24,552 nucleotides of DNA, taken from the NCBI GenBank assembly GCA_023437885.1, contig JAEZFH010000425.1:1-24552 (forward strand), written 5' to 3'. This DNA comes from Bacillota bacterium (GTDB lineage: Bacteria; Bacillota; Clostridia; Lachnospirales; Lachnospiraceae). The translations under genes were made by a program, and so were the position numbers. The notes below the pieces were generated by a model. It was given only the letters and a program-made list of their open reading frames with translations, did no database searches and was not told the DNA's origin. This document shows, piece by piece, positions 17,722 to 24,028 of the stretch. The first letter of the stretch is position 1. Every line of letters starts with the position of its first letter.

Positions 17722-17758
17722 AAAAGGGTTCATACACAGAGGTGTTAGGAGCCCTTTT
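17722..17758 (+). terminator. Terminator-like hairpin between the two peptide genes
   Basis: AAAAGGG (17722-17728) pairs with CCCTTTT (17752-17758), with an inner ACAC/GTGT pairing. The T-run is short and part of the stem. It would separate the two precursor transcripts, at least partly. Confidence 0.45.
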
Positions 17759-17819
17759 AAATAACAAAAGGACAAAATCTCTCATGACTTAAAGAACATA
17801 AGCTTCCTTTGCTAAGGAA

Positions 17820-17828
17820 TGATATGAT
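17820..17828 (+). promoter_or_regulatory. Extended -10 promoter of the second peptide gene
   Basis: The sequence TGATATGAT matches the extended -10 form TGnTATAAT with one mismatch. No good -35 is found 17 bases upstream, so this is a weaker call. It lies about 53 bases before the ATG at 17882. Confidence 0.35.
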
Positions 17829-17881
17829 ACAAAGAACTGCAATGTTGTGGAATGTAATGATAATGGGAGGATGAAACAGAG

Positions 17882-18172
17882 ATGAACGATTATATAAAAC
17901 CGGAGATATTGGTAGTCAATGACCTTACGGAAGGGATTTATGCATCCAGCGGCAGTTCCGGGGGCGGCTGTGAGAGCATCTATATGAGCGGAGTATATCT
18001 GAAAGGAACTTATAATTCGATTAATGATGGTTATAAGATCGGCTATGGATGTGACGGATGTCCGGCAGACTTTGGCAAATGTGCAGTACAAGAAGAATCC
18101 GAAAAATACGACGGAGATTTTCGTCCGAGCTGGGAGAAAAACGGAAAATTACCGGATGAGAAAGGTTATTGA
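17882..18172 (+). CDS. Putative RiPP precursor peptide 2 (paralogue of precursor 1)
   Basis: The 96-residue product is identical in length to precursor 1 and matches it at 68 of 96 positions without gaps. The leader-like KPEILVV..L.EGIYASSG, the SSGGGCES junction, all four cysteines (30, 57, 60, 67) and the C-terminal DFRPSWEK.GK.PDEKGY are kept. Variation is concentrated at 33-48 and 63-78. A GGGAGG site lies about ten bases before the ATG. Duplicated precursors with a constant leader and variable middle are common in bacteriocin and RiPP loci. The gene is convergent with the exporter operon and is followed by a strong shared terminator. The product's activity is unknown. Confidence 0.72.
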   Translation: MNDYIKPEILVVNDLTEGIYASSGSSGGGCESIYMSGVYLKGTYNSINDGYKIGYGCDGCPADFGKCAVQEESEKYDGDFRPSWEKNGKLPDEKGY

Positions 18173-18205
18173 TTTAAACTGATTATCAATCAAAGACAGC
18201 AAGAA

Positions 18206-18238
18206 AAAGGGTTTCGCATCTACAGTGTGAAACCCTTT
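18206..18238 (-). terminator. Rho-independent terminator of the exporter operon, possibly bidirectional
   Basis: A 13-bp stem (18206-18218 with 18226-18238, one G-T pair) encloses a seven-base loop. Read on the minus strand it is followed directly by TTTTT, so it best terminates the ABC exporter transcript. On the plus strand the T-tract is short, but it may also stop the second peptide transcript, whose gene ends 34 bases earlier. Confidence 0.8.
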
Positions 18239-18257
18239 GTGATTCCCGCTTGGTATG

Positions 18258-20027
18258 TTATCTGACCAGTTCTAATTCCTGGAGCTCTGTATCGGATAAA
18301 AGCCGGCAGTGATAATCCTTTATCTGGTAGACCCGGCTGCAAGCTTTTAATACCGATGGGCGGTGAGTCGTTACGATACAGGTTCTCGGATAGGCATCCT
18401 GCATGATACCCTTTAAAACCCGTTCCTCGGTGGCGGCATCAAGAGCTGAAGTTGCTTCATCCAGCAGAAGTATGGGGGATTTTCGAAGCAGAGCACGTGC
18501 AATTGCAAGCCGCTGCGACTGCCCTTCAGAAAAACCTCCGCCGCGTTCACCCATGATACTGTGAATGCCGTTCGGAAGCTTTTCTACAAATTCCCAGGCA
18601 CATGCTGTGCGAAGAGCTGCAATCATCTCTTCCTCAGTAGCGTCGGGTTTTATATTTCTCATATTCTGTGCGATTGTGCCGGAGAACATGGTATTGCCCT
18701 GGGGGACATAGGAAAATAGCTTTCGTGTTGATGGTGAAAGGGAGAGAAAATCGTTGCTCCTGCTTTTGCTGCAGAGGCCGCATTCTCCCTTTTGAGGACG
18801 AAGCAGGGCAAGGAGGATTCTCAGCATGGTTGTCTTGCCTTCCCCCGAGGCCCCCACCAGAGCAATCACTTCATGAGGATGCGCTTCAAAGGAGCAATTT
18901 TGAAAGACCCTGGTGCCGGTTTGATAGGTATAATTGAGATTTTGCACATGGAGAGAAATTCCGTCCTTTTTTGAAGCGTTGTATAGCTGGTCAACACGGT
19001 CACTCTCAGGAAAATCCTCCTTTGGCATTTCTAATATATCTCTTAGCCTGCCTGCAGAGGTGGTTAAAGAGATGGCAGTCGGTATCATTGATATTAATGC
19101 ATTGAGATTCCCGGTCATGGAGCCGGACAAGCTTAGAAACAGGGTCATGGTGCCATAGGAAACGGCACCGCTCCATACAAGGTGAATTCCCCAGCCATAA
19201 CAGGCATTCGAGACAGCGATCCCGATAAAGGACATGATAATCGAAGTAACCATTGACATCTTCTGAAAGCGCAGACGCATGTCCGTGTATTCCTTTTGCA
19301 GCTGTCTGAGATGATTACTGTAGGTATGAACGATATCAAAGGCCTTGATGGTTTGGATATTAGAGAAGGCCTCCTGATTAAAGCCGGTCATTTTAGCGGA
19401 CATCGCAGCACTTTCTCTGTTGTTGCTCTGCATACGCCGAAGCAAAGAGCGTGAGATAAGAGCACTGACCGGCAGGCCGGCAAGGGCTAAAACGGCAAAG
19501 GTCGCATCATAGTACATAATGATGGCAAAGGAGCTGAGAAAACGAAAGGTATTGATGATCAGATTTGGAAACCAATTCAGAATACCGTTCGATATAACAG
19601 AAGCATCAGAAGTCCATCGGGTCAGAAGATCCCCGGTATGGTAAGAGGTGATGGCTTCCCAGTCGGTTACCAGTATTTTATCGAAGATATCTGCTTTGAT
19701 TTCATTATCTACCCGGAGGCTGATCCGGTTGGATATATATGCAGATATCTGTCCGACAATAATATTAGCGGCGGAAAATCCGACGAATAAACAAAAGGTT
19801 CTGAGCAGCAGGCCTGTCCGGTGACCGGTTATAATATCCACCAGATCCTTGGATATCAGGCTGGCAATCAATGAGATTACCGTTCCGGATAAGCCGATTA
19901 CCGTATATAATATCATGTCCCGCCAGTAACGGCGGGCATACTGGTAAATCCACCTTGAACCGTTCCAAATATCGCTTACCATACCTTCTTTCATTTTTCT
20001 GACGAGATGCCCGATCCTATTTCCCAT
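18258..20027 (-). CDS. ABC exporter (fused membrane and ATPase domains, no C39 peptidase)
   Basis: The 589-residue half-transporter has six predicted membrane helices in residues about 35-325 and an ATPase domain in 355-589. Motifs: Walker A GASGEGKTT (392-400), Q-loop VPQGN (441-445), signature FSEGQ (499-503, diverged from LSGGQ), Walker B ILLLDEATSALD (519-530) and H-loop His555. It begins directly with a cytoplasmic amphipathic stretch, without the roughly 140-residue C39 leader peptidase domain of typical peptide exporters. Leader removal must therefore be done by another protein, plausibly the S26-type peptidase nearby. It follows the PqqD-kinase gene by 58 bases on the same strand and is preceded by AAAGGA. 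The likely cargo is the modified peptide. Confidence 0.88.
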   Translation of the reverse strand: MGNRIGHLVRKMKEGMVSDIWNGSRWIYQYARRYWRDMILYTVIGLSGTVISLIASLISKDLVDIITGHRTGLLLRTFCLFVGFSAANIIVGQISAYISNRISLRVDNEIKADIFDKILVTDWEAITSYHTGDLLTRWTSDASVISNGILNWFPNLIINTFRFLSSFAIIMYYDATFAVLALAGLPVSALISRSLLRRMQSNNRESAAMSAKMTGFNQEAFSNIQTIKAFDIVHTYSNHLRQLQKEYTDMRLRFQKMSMVTSIIMSFIGIAVSNACYGWGIHLVWSGAVSYGTMTLFLSLSGSMTGNLNALISMIPTAISLTTSAGRLRDILEMPKEDFPESDRVDQLYNASKKDGISLHVQNLNYTYQTGTRVFQNCSFEAHPHEVIALVGASGEGKTTMLRILLALLRPQKGECGLCSKSRSNDFLSLSPSTRKLFSYVPQGNTMFSGTIAQNMRNIKPDATEEEMIAALRTACAWEFVEKLPNGIHSIMGERGGGFSEGQSQRLAIARALLRKSPILLLDEATSALDAATEERVLKGIMQDAYPRTCIVTTHRPSVLKACSRVYQIKDYHCRLLSDTELQELELVR

Positions 20028-20085
20028 GTGATCTTATCCTTTTGATATTTTCAGCCGGAGCTGAAGTGATTTTGGTAATGCAGCG

Positions 20086-21216
20086 CTAAAGCTGGTGAAT
20101 GTATTGTCTGAGTGTATGAGCGGCTAAGGGTTCTTTTTTGCACAGGAACCGAAACACCGGAATATGCTTTACTAATTCATGGGAAAACTTCAAATTATTT
20201 GTAAGCATTTCTTCTGTCCAGGCAGGCGATATCAGACGCTGTACTGCTGAAAGCTCCTGCTCGGTCTTGGTAAGCTGAACTGCAATATTCTCCTTATGCT
20301 TTTTCAGAAGGACAATTCCGCCCAGAGGATAGGTCTCATTGTTATAGATATGGGAAGTACCGCACCACGGCAGCCCCGTCACGATCGGTGCGGGAGCTTG
20401 AAGGCGGACCATGTTGAGATCGCCGTTCAGAATACGGGTATGATATAATTTATTCCAATAGTCAGCTTGAGTTGACTTTCCGGTACCGGAAGGAGCGGAA
20501 AATAACCAGGCCTTGTCCTGATATAAAACCGAAGAAGAGTGGAACACAAAAAGTCCGTGTTTTTGGGCATACGGGAGGAAGGCATGGCGAAATGCCTGAA
20601 AGAACACATCGATATGGTTTTTATCGTAGGGGGGTGTACAGTAAAACCGGGCATACACTCCGTCCAAAGAAAGCTTGATCTGGACCGAGGGTGACATTGT
20701 TAAAAGGGTAATAATGTAATCCTCCGTATTTTTGATGATTTCGATCTCTTCGGTTCGAATAATTACTTCCCCTAAAGGATAAGGGACAGGAGGCTGGGGA
20801 AGGATAATCCAGTGCTGTCCGACCGGTCCCGGGCTGCATTCAAAATCAAGCAGCGATGGGTGGAGCAGATGCGGGGGACCATAATAGCCTATGGTTAAAT
20901 CCCCGATATTCATATAGAAGCTGCAAGCGGAAGGCTTCTCCTCCCGTCTTATTAATTGACGGTCGGTTAACTGGCGAAGAAAGGTGCTGATATCTGCCTG
21001 CAGCGTGGGAAGCTCGGCTTCCCCTGCCTGATAATGACTGGCCAGGTAAGTAAGCAGATCCTTCTCCTCCAGTCCGCTCTTAATGGCGTTCCATAATAAC
21101 GCACCGGTATTATTTAATCGCAAGCCCTTTTTTCGTAACGCAATGGTTTGGCCCACAGGCAGCAGATAATTAGTTCCTTCCATGCTGTACAGCATATAGC
21201 CATCCGCAATCTTCAT
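20086..21216 (-). CDS. PqqD domain fused to HPr-kinase-like P-loop kinase
   Basis: The ATG at 21216 is chosen because GGGAGG lies seven bases upstream; a TTG at 21231 overlaps that site. Of 376 residues, about 1-92 form a PqqD/RiPP-recognition-like winged helix (LRLNNTGALLWNAIKSG, then DISTFLRQLTDRQLI). About 100-376 resemble HPr kinase-like enzymes: FHSSSV (225-230), Walker A SAPSGTGKST (240-249), NGD (264-266) and GLPWCGTS (281-288). Similar kinases occur in lasso peptide clusters, where they phosphorylate the peptide, and in SynChlorMet-type cassettes. A fused recognition domain suggests it binds the leader and phosphorylates Ser/Thr of the precursor, but this is inference. It shares an operon with the exporter and is divergent from the peptidase. 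Confidence 0.82.
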   Translation of the reverse strand: MKIADGYMLYSMEGTNYLLPVGQTIALRKKGLRLNNTGALLWNAIKSGLEEKDLLTYLASHYQAGEAELPTLQADISTFLRQLTDRQLIRREEKPSACSFYMNIGDLTIGYYGPPHLLHPSLLDFECSPGPVGQHWIILPQPPVPYPLGEVIIRTEEIEIIKNTEDYIITLLTMSPSVQIKLSLDGVYARFYCTPPYDKNHIDVFFQAFRHAFLPYAQKHGLFVFHSSSVLYQDKAWLFSAPSGTGKSTQADYWNKLYHTRILNGDLNMVRLQAPAPIVTGLPWCGTSHIYNNETYPLGGIVLLKKHKENIAVQLTKTEQELSAVQRLISPAWTEEMLTNNLKFSHELVKHIPVFRFLCKKEPLAAHTLRQYIHQL

Positions 21217-21246
21217 CGGAATACCTCCCAAGGATAATACCAGACT

Positions 21247-21279
21247 ATTATAGCATTTGACATAAAAAAATGCTATAAT
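21247..21279. promoter_or_regulatory. 12-bp inverted repeat with a -10 motif on each strand (divergent promoter/operator)
   Basis: ATTATAGCATTT (21247-21258) and AAATGCTATAAT (21268-21279) form a perfect inverted repeat around nine bases. Each outer end reads TATAAT outward, giving one -10 for the kinase-exporter operon and one for the peptidase-PqqD operon. A TTGACA lies in the centre (21257-21262). Its 11-base distance to the plus TATAAT is too short for a classical promoter, but an alternative GATAAA sits at 17 bases. This arrangement suggests coordinated control of both transcripts by a dimeric regulator; no regulator gene is in the window. Confidence 0.5.
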
Positions 21280-21456
21280 GATAAATGAAGATTAAGAAAT
21301 ATTTTCCTTTCAATCTATTGCAGAGAAACTGCCGCTTTATCGTATTGCCGGCAGTAGGCTATCGTTGGATTAAAAGCTGTTATCCGCCGGTATAAAGTGA
21401 TGGCGAAGGGATAATTATAGTCTGTATATGGATTAATCACTGGGGGAGCTCATCGG

Positions 21457-21894
21457 ATGAAGGATGGATTGGATGCAATACAATTGCTGGAGGAAGGAAA
21501 TACAATTCAGGTAAAGCCGCAAGGATACAGCATGTATCCGATGTTTTTACCGGGAAGGGATTCTGCGGTTCTTGCAAAAGCGGACCCGGACCGGTTAAAG
21601 CGGGGGGATGTGGTATTATATCGAAGAGCTTCAGGCATCCTTGTGCTGCACAGAATATGGAAGGTGACAAAGGAAGGGGTCTATTTGATAGGGGACAACC
21701 AATCATCCATTGAAGGACCTTTAAAGAAGGAACAAATAAAGGGAATTTTGGTTTCATTCCTGCGAAAGGGCAGGATGATATCCGTCCGCAATCCGGTATA
21801 TCTGTTGATAAGCAGGAGTTGGCTCTGCCTCAGACCCCTGAGGGATGTTATTAAAAGAGCAGGAGCAGGATTATGGAAGGGCTTGGTTCGATGA
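21457..21894 (+). CDS. S24/S26-family signal-peptidase-like serine protease (Ser/His type)
   Basis: The 145-residue protein has the S26 motifs GYSMYPMF (Ser25 nucleophile), GDVVLYR (50-56), LVLHRIWKV (His65, where bacterial type I enzymes have Lys) and LIGDNQS (77-83). The Ser-His pairing is of the SipW/ER type. Unlike secretory signal peptidases it has no N-terminal membrane anchor; only a weakly hydrophobic stretch (about 112-125) is present near the C-terminus. Small S26-like proteins of this kind are seen beside PqqD proteins and exporters in peptide loci, which suggests cleavage of the precursor leader. A GGGGGAG site lies eight bases upstream. The gene ends 47 bases before the free-standing PqqD gene. 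Confidence 0.82.
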   Translation: MKDGLDAIQLLEEGNTIQVKPQGYSMYPMFLPGRDSAVLAKADPDRLKRGDVVLYRRASGILVLHRIWKVTKEGVYLIGDNQSSIEGPLKKEQIKGILVSFLRKGRMISVRNPVYLLISRSWLCLRPLRDVIKRAGAGLWKGLVR

Positions 21895-21941
21895 ACTGTA
21901 CTAATATTTAACGAATCAGGGGATTGCAGGAGGGAATAGAG

Positions 21942-22208
21942 GTGAAAATGACAGGTAATTATATACTGCGCTATGCTGCCGGTGCAAATTGGTTGGTCAA
22001 AGCAGATCAGCAGGATGCAGATTATGTTGCACCTTTAATGATTAATGAGGTTGGAGCAGTAATTTGGAAGGGAATCGAGGCGGGTTATAAGGCCAGTGAA
22101 ATCACAATACTGCTCCAAAACAGTTATCAGATTCATTTGGAGGAAGCAAAATCAGATGTAGAGGAGTTTTTGGAACAGCTTCAAAAGTGCAATATTATTA
22201 CTGCTTAA
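21942..22208 (+). CDS. Free-standing PqqD-family peptide-recognition protein
   Basis: The 88-residue protein fits PqqD: a short beta-strand head, then NEVGAVIWKGIEAGYKASEI and a C-terminal helix SDVEEFLEQLQKCNII, the typical winged-helix recognition fold that binds leader peptides. GTG at 21942 is preferred because AGGAGGG (21928-21934) lies seven bases upstream; ATG at 21948 is possible with a closer AGAGG. It is the second PqqD module in the locus, the first being fused to the kinase. Its partner is probably the S26-type protease just upstream, as in split recognition-protein/peptidase pairs of lasso peptide loci. The stop codon overlaps that of the convergent DUF4832 gene. Confidence 0.8.
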   Translation: MKMTGNYILRYAAGANWLVKADQQDADYVAPLMINEVGAVIWKGIEAGYKASEITILLQNSYQIHLEEAKSDVEEFLEQLQKCNIITA

Positions 22209-23668
22209 AACATTAAAGGTAGGATTTTATCAATACTAAGATTTCCGATATAATATCCCAGTGACCTGTCATAGCCGGTGTTGGCGAACTGTATCTGCTG
22301 CGTTGAGAAGGGATCGGTTACGTCCAAATAAAGCTGATAATTGCCCATGTGGTAGTAAGGAATATCAAGAGGAACGGTAAGCCGGGTAACTTTACCGGAA
22401 AGCCAGGTGCGGGTATCGGTTGAAACTGATATTTTTTGAATCTGTTTTGTATCAGTATTGATCAGATTGACGGATACCTCATATTTCTTATAAGAATTGG
22501 CAAACCCAATGTTATTAATATCGATGGTAAGGGCTGTATTTTTATTTCTGAAAGGATGATAGATAAGGCCGGTTGAATTAAGCACATAACGGTACCCCAA
22601 ATGATTGCCGATAAACTCATAGCCCGAGCTGCCGTTGAATATATCCGTGCCCTGATAGATTGAGGTCTTCCATTTATCTAGGACGGAGGGATCATGCATG
22701 CTGTTCAGATAGGATATATGCATTTGGTATAAATCGGAGATTGCAGTACTCAGATCATTGTAGGGATTATCAATAATAACTTCACCTCCGTTGGGGACAT
22801 AACGGCACAGTTGATTTTGAAATGCCAGTTCCTCTGATCGGGTGCCCTTATCAGAATAGCCGGAGGCTTTTGATATGGAAACATTCCCGTAGGTACCGCA
22901 ATCCGATTCTGAGCCCAGCATTCCGTCATTAAAAAGACCGATCCGGGAGTATAAGGAATTAGAAAATCCCTGCTCTGCCGGCAAAGGTTCATAAGAGGAA
23001 ACGATACTTCTCCACTGGGCAGGGGTTCTTACTGACAGGTAAATGGAGGGATCTGTGACCTCCGCCAGATGTTCGATCAGCAAGTGCATGGATGCATCAG
23101 ACATGTGATTGGAATTGTGCATCTCACCATGATTTCCGACAAATATGCCCTGGAGTGTATAGATAGCAGCAGCATGCCTGTTTACTACGGAAGCCACCTG
23201 TGACATATGGTTCATAATTAGATCAATTTCCTCCGGCTCCGAGGTTATAGCCATACCATCCCAGTCATAAAGAAAACGCAGAATTAACTGCTTACCGGAC
23301 TGCTCCCAAGAAGAAAGTATAAGCTCCAGCTGCTTAAGAGCAGTGTTACTGATTGGCGAGGTACGGTAATTTTTCAGATTTATCTGCAGCATGGCGAGTT
23401 TGCTCTCGGTATCATGTTTATAGCTTTCGCGAATGGACTCCGATGTATCAATGCTGTCATCCGACAGGGCGTATCCATAGATCTGGTACCATCCACGGCC
23501 GGGATTTTCCAGCACTTCCCTGGTTTCGGTCAGAGTGGCAGGCTGCCAGACCGTATGGTAATAGTTTTGATAAAGAAAAACCGCTGATACGGTAATCATA
23601 GACAGTGCCAGTGGAATTATCATAAACAGAGCAGGCTGTTTTCTTTTTTGGGTCTGTATCTGATACAT
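22205..23668 (-). CDS. Membrane-anchored DUF4874/DUF4832 protein
   Basis: The 487-residue protein has a basic start and one hydrophobic segment (about 13-33), so it is probably anchored with its domain outside. The rest aligns along its length with the protein at 11205-12569: RFLYDWDGMAITSEP, LQGIFVGNHGEMHNS, IGLFNDGMLGSESDCGTYGN and YVPNGGEVI. NPGRGWYQIYGY near residue 50 is the family's typical start. It should have a glycoside-hydrolase-like barrel and a C-terminal beta-sandwich of unknown substrate. Duplication between the Pel operon and this site ties the two regions to surface glycan work. An AGGAGG lies seven bases before the ATG, and a TGGTATAAT extended -10 lies within the repeat upstream. 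Confidence 0.82.
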   Translation of the reverse strand: MYQIQTQKRKQPALFMIIPLALSMITVSAVFLYQNYYHTVWQPATLTETREVLENPGRGWYQIYGYALSDDSIDTSESIRESYKHDTESKLAMLQINLKNYRTSPISNTALKQLELILSSWEQSGKQLILRFLYDWDGMAITSEPEEIDLIMNHMSQVASVVNRHAAAIYTLQGIFVGNHGEMHNSNHMSDASMHLLIEHLAEVTDPSIYLSVRTPAQWRSIVSSYEPLPAEQGFSNSLYSRIGLFNDGMLGSESDCGTYGNVSISKASGYSDKGTRSEELAFQNQLCRYVPNGGEVIIDNPYNDLSTAISDLYQMHISYLNSMHDPSVLDKWKTSIYQGTDIFNGSSGYEFIGNHLGYRYVLNSTGLIYHPFRNKNTALTIDINNIGFANSYKKYEVSVNLINTDTKQIQKISVSTDTRTWLSGKVTRLTVPLDIPYYHMGNYQLYLDVTDPFSTQQIQFANTGYDRSLGYYIGNLSIDKILPLMF

Positions 23669-23690
23669 AAAGCAACCTCCTGATAACTTT

Positions 23691-23920
23691 TAATGTCTGA
23701 CGACATTATACCATGTCCGCAAGCGTCCATGGTATTTGGCACTTCGTGCCAGGATGCACACTCGCTTCGCTCGGCGCCTGCATAAATGCGATGATATAAT
23801 GTCTGACGACATTATACCATGTCCGCAAGCGTCCATGGTATTTGGCACTTCGTGCCGGGATGCACACTCGCTTCGCTCGGCGCCTGCGTATAAATGCGAT
23901 ATAATGTCTGACGACATTAT
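23691..23920. repeat. Tandem hairpin repeat, two units of 106/105 bp plus a third terminal palindrome
   Basis: A palindrome (ATAATGTC-TGAC-GACATTAT) occurs at about 23690-23709, 23796-23815 and 23901-23920. Between copies each unit carries a second stem (ATACCATG/CATGGTAT), a third (GGCAC-TTC-GTGCC) and a GC-rich CTCGCTTCGCTCGGCGCC block. The two units are nearly identical, differing at a few bases near their ends. This resembles a REP/MITE-like intergenic element. Short reading frames across it on both strands are not genes. Confidence 0.85.
23705..23713 (-). promoter_or_regulatory. Extended -10 promoter for the anchored DUF4832 gene
   Basis: On the minus strand the repeat reads TGGTATAAT, a full match to the extended -10 consensus, about 37 bases upstream of the ATG at 23668. 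There is no clear -35. The gene's promoter would thus be supplied by the repeat element. Confidence 0.5.
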
Positions 23921-23947
23921 ATCATCTGTGTATAAGAAATACTATGA

Positions 23948-23976
23948 TTGATAAGAAATTTCAGGTGAAATAAAAT
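23948..23976 (+). promoter_or_regulatory. Promoter of the flippase gene
   Basis: TTGATA (23948-23953), a 17-base spacer and TAAAAT (23971-23976) form a good sigma-A type promoter about 52 bases before the ATG at 24029. It lies just outside the tandem repeat. Confidence 0.6.
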
Positions 23977-24028
23977 CGGGCTATGCCGGATTAATACTTA
24001 AGCAATGGGAATCGGGGGATTATCTTAA

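Noticed and set aside
17882..18091. Open frame on the minus strand (17789-18091) over the second peptide gene
   Set aside because: It is a reverse-strand shadow of a peptide gene conserved with its twin at the protein level, and lacks a ribosome binding site.
17347..18172. Reading the peptides as SCIFF-type or other known radical-SAM substrates
   Set aside because: The cysteine spacing does not fit that pattern and no radical SAM gene is found in the window.
23690..23920. Possible CRISPR array
   Set aside because: The repeated part is nearly the whole 105-106 bp unit with no unique spacers, and no cas genes are present.
23690..23951. Short open frames on both strands across the tandem repeat
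   Set aside because: They arise from repeated hairpin DNA and restate the same residues in each unit; not genes.
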